From Candidatus Sumerlaeota bacterium (GTDB lineage Bacteria; Sumerlaeota; Sumerlaeia; SLMS01; JAHLLQ01): a stretch of 35,246 nt of DNA. Below the pieces are notes generated by a model. That model did not search any database, was not told the origin of the DNA, and saw only the letters and a program-made list of their open reading frames with translations. Positions 34,978 through 35,246 of the stretch are shown one piece after another; the first letter of the stretch is position 1; each line of letters begins with the position of its first letter. Position numbers and translations under genes: made by a program. The stretch is taken from contig JASGMJ010000035.1 in assembly GCA_030156535.1 (NCBI GenBank), forward strand, positions 1 to 35,246, given 5' to 3'.

Positions 34978-34995
34978 TTGTGGAAAACTCCACAA
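34978..34995. repeat. Perfect inverted repeat upstream of the histone-like gene
   Basis: TTGTGGA (978-984) and TCCACAA (989-995) flank AAAC, about 110 bases upstream of the minus-strand ATG. It could be an operator, or a DnaA-box-like site by chance (TTTTCCACA on the minus strand). Confidence 0.45.
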
Positions 34996-35148
34996 ACATG
35001 CACGGAGATGCCCGAATTACCGAATAGCATTTCCCTCTTCAATTGACTTGAGTCAATAGCGTCATGCGCGATGAAGTGAACAGACCAAGAGACGAAACTA
35101 CCTGGTTACACACAAAGATTATCAGAGCGATAAATGAGAAGAACAAAA
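34996..35148. other. AT-richer gene-free stretch
   Basis: Together with the upstream region of the histone-like gene this makes about 280 bases between that ATG and the intron tail. No credible coding frame is seen. Base composition drops below that of the neighbourhood. It contains the palindrome ATTGACT-TG-AGTCAAT at 35042-35057 and, next to the intron edge, a T-rich run on the minus strand (TTTTTGTTC), the apparent 3' exon of the intron. Confidence 0.5.
35042..35057. repeat. Seven-base inverted repeat with two-base spacer
   Basis: ATTGACT and AGTCAAT are exact reverse complements separated by TG. It may be a repressor or activator site in the intergenic region; no bound protein can be named. 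Confidence 0.35.
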
Positions 35149-35246
35149 ATCGAGTAGGGGGACGGGTTGCCCCGTCCTCCCTCTCACACCACCGGACAAG
35201 CTCTGCGGCATCCGGCGGTTTCGTTTCCTCTGAGCATCAAGTACCT
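35149..35246 (-). mobile_element. 3' end of a group II intron (domains V and VI), cut by the window edge
   Basis: Read on the minus strand, 35219-35188 folds as a domain V-like hairpin. ACCGCCGGAT pairs with GTCCGGTGGT, keeping a CGC triad with the conserved G-U wobble, a two-base bulge and a short distal loop. Domain VI follows (about 35184-35149): GGACGGG and CCCGTCC around a GCAA tetraloop, with an unpaired A in CCCTACTCGAT seven bases from the proposed 3' splice site at 35149. The domain V distal arm is about four bases shorter than usual. The intron body and any reverse transcriptase lie beyond 35246. Confidence 0.7.

Noticed and set aside
34979..34987. DnaA-box-like sequence (TTTTCCACA on the minus strand) as part of a replication origin
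   Set aside because: Only a single imperfect box, explained by the inverted repeat; no dnaA, dnaN or box cluster in the window.
1..35246. CRISPR arrays, prophage genes or insertion sequences
   Set aside because: No regularly spaced repeats, cas genes, transposases or phage structural genes were seen; the only mobile-element signal is the intron tail at the right edge.

Overview
The window is high-GC bacterial chromosome with dense genes on both strands, frequent 4-base ATGA overlaps and good Shine-Dalgarno sites before many genes. A type II secretion-like pseudopilin, a DUF1343 lipoprotein, a hybrid histidine kinase with an RsbU-type partner, an FHA/sigma-54 regulator, a DUF512 radical SAM protein and a LarA-like protein together suggest an environmental Gram-negative of the planctomycete / Sumerlaeota (BRC1) / Hydrogenedentes type. 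That placement rests on gene content only and is tentative.

Layout. 1-4.2 kb: a GNAT acetyltransferase that looks C-terminally short, tRNA-Thr(TGT) and tRNA-Tyr(GTA), a DUF2064 (TIGR04282-like) glycosyltransferase, a pseudopilin, a Crp/Fnr regulator and a TIGR04283-like glycosyltransferase. 4.3-7.2 kb (minus): a translationally coupled trio of a small hydrophobic protein, a GMC oxidoreductase and an SDR epimerase/dehydratase. 7.4-12.7 kb (plus): TPR-radical SAM/SPASM protein, YkgJ-type cysteine-cluster protein, PDZ-radical SAM-DUF512 protein and a small membrane protein. 12.7-15.9 kb (minus): an unknown membrane-anchored protein coupled to a GT39-like multi-pass membrane protein, then a 61-codon ORF. 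15.9-21.9 kb: an aldehyde dehydrogenase (minus) with a terminator-like hairpin in its leader, divergent from a GAF-PAS hybrid histidine kinase that overlaps a receiver-SpoIIE phosphatase.

21.9-28.4 kb: a 42-residue membrane microprotein, a SpoIID/LytB-domain protein, an ammonium transporter, a DUF1343 (NamZ-like) lipoprotein, an MBL-fold hydrolase and thiD. 28.4-34.2 kb: a GH1 beta-glucosidase, a DRE-TIM aldolase overlapping an FHA-GAF-sigma-54 activator, and a LarA-family protein that appears to lack the cofactor-binding residues of lactate racemase. 34.3-35.2 kb: a lysine-rich histone H1-like protein, an AT-richer gene-free stretch with palindromes, and at the right edge what reads as domains V and VI of a group II intron on the minus strand, with its body beyond the window.

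Read together, the genes point to envelope polysaccharide and glycoside work (two soluble glycosyltransferases, a GT39-like protein, GH1, NamZ-like and SpoIID-like proteins) plus several sensing and regulatory modules. No single large known operon is present. The least explained parts are the SDR/GMC/small-protein trio, the radical SAM/YkgJ pair, the divergent LarA homologue, the ALDH leader and the small ORFs.
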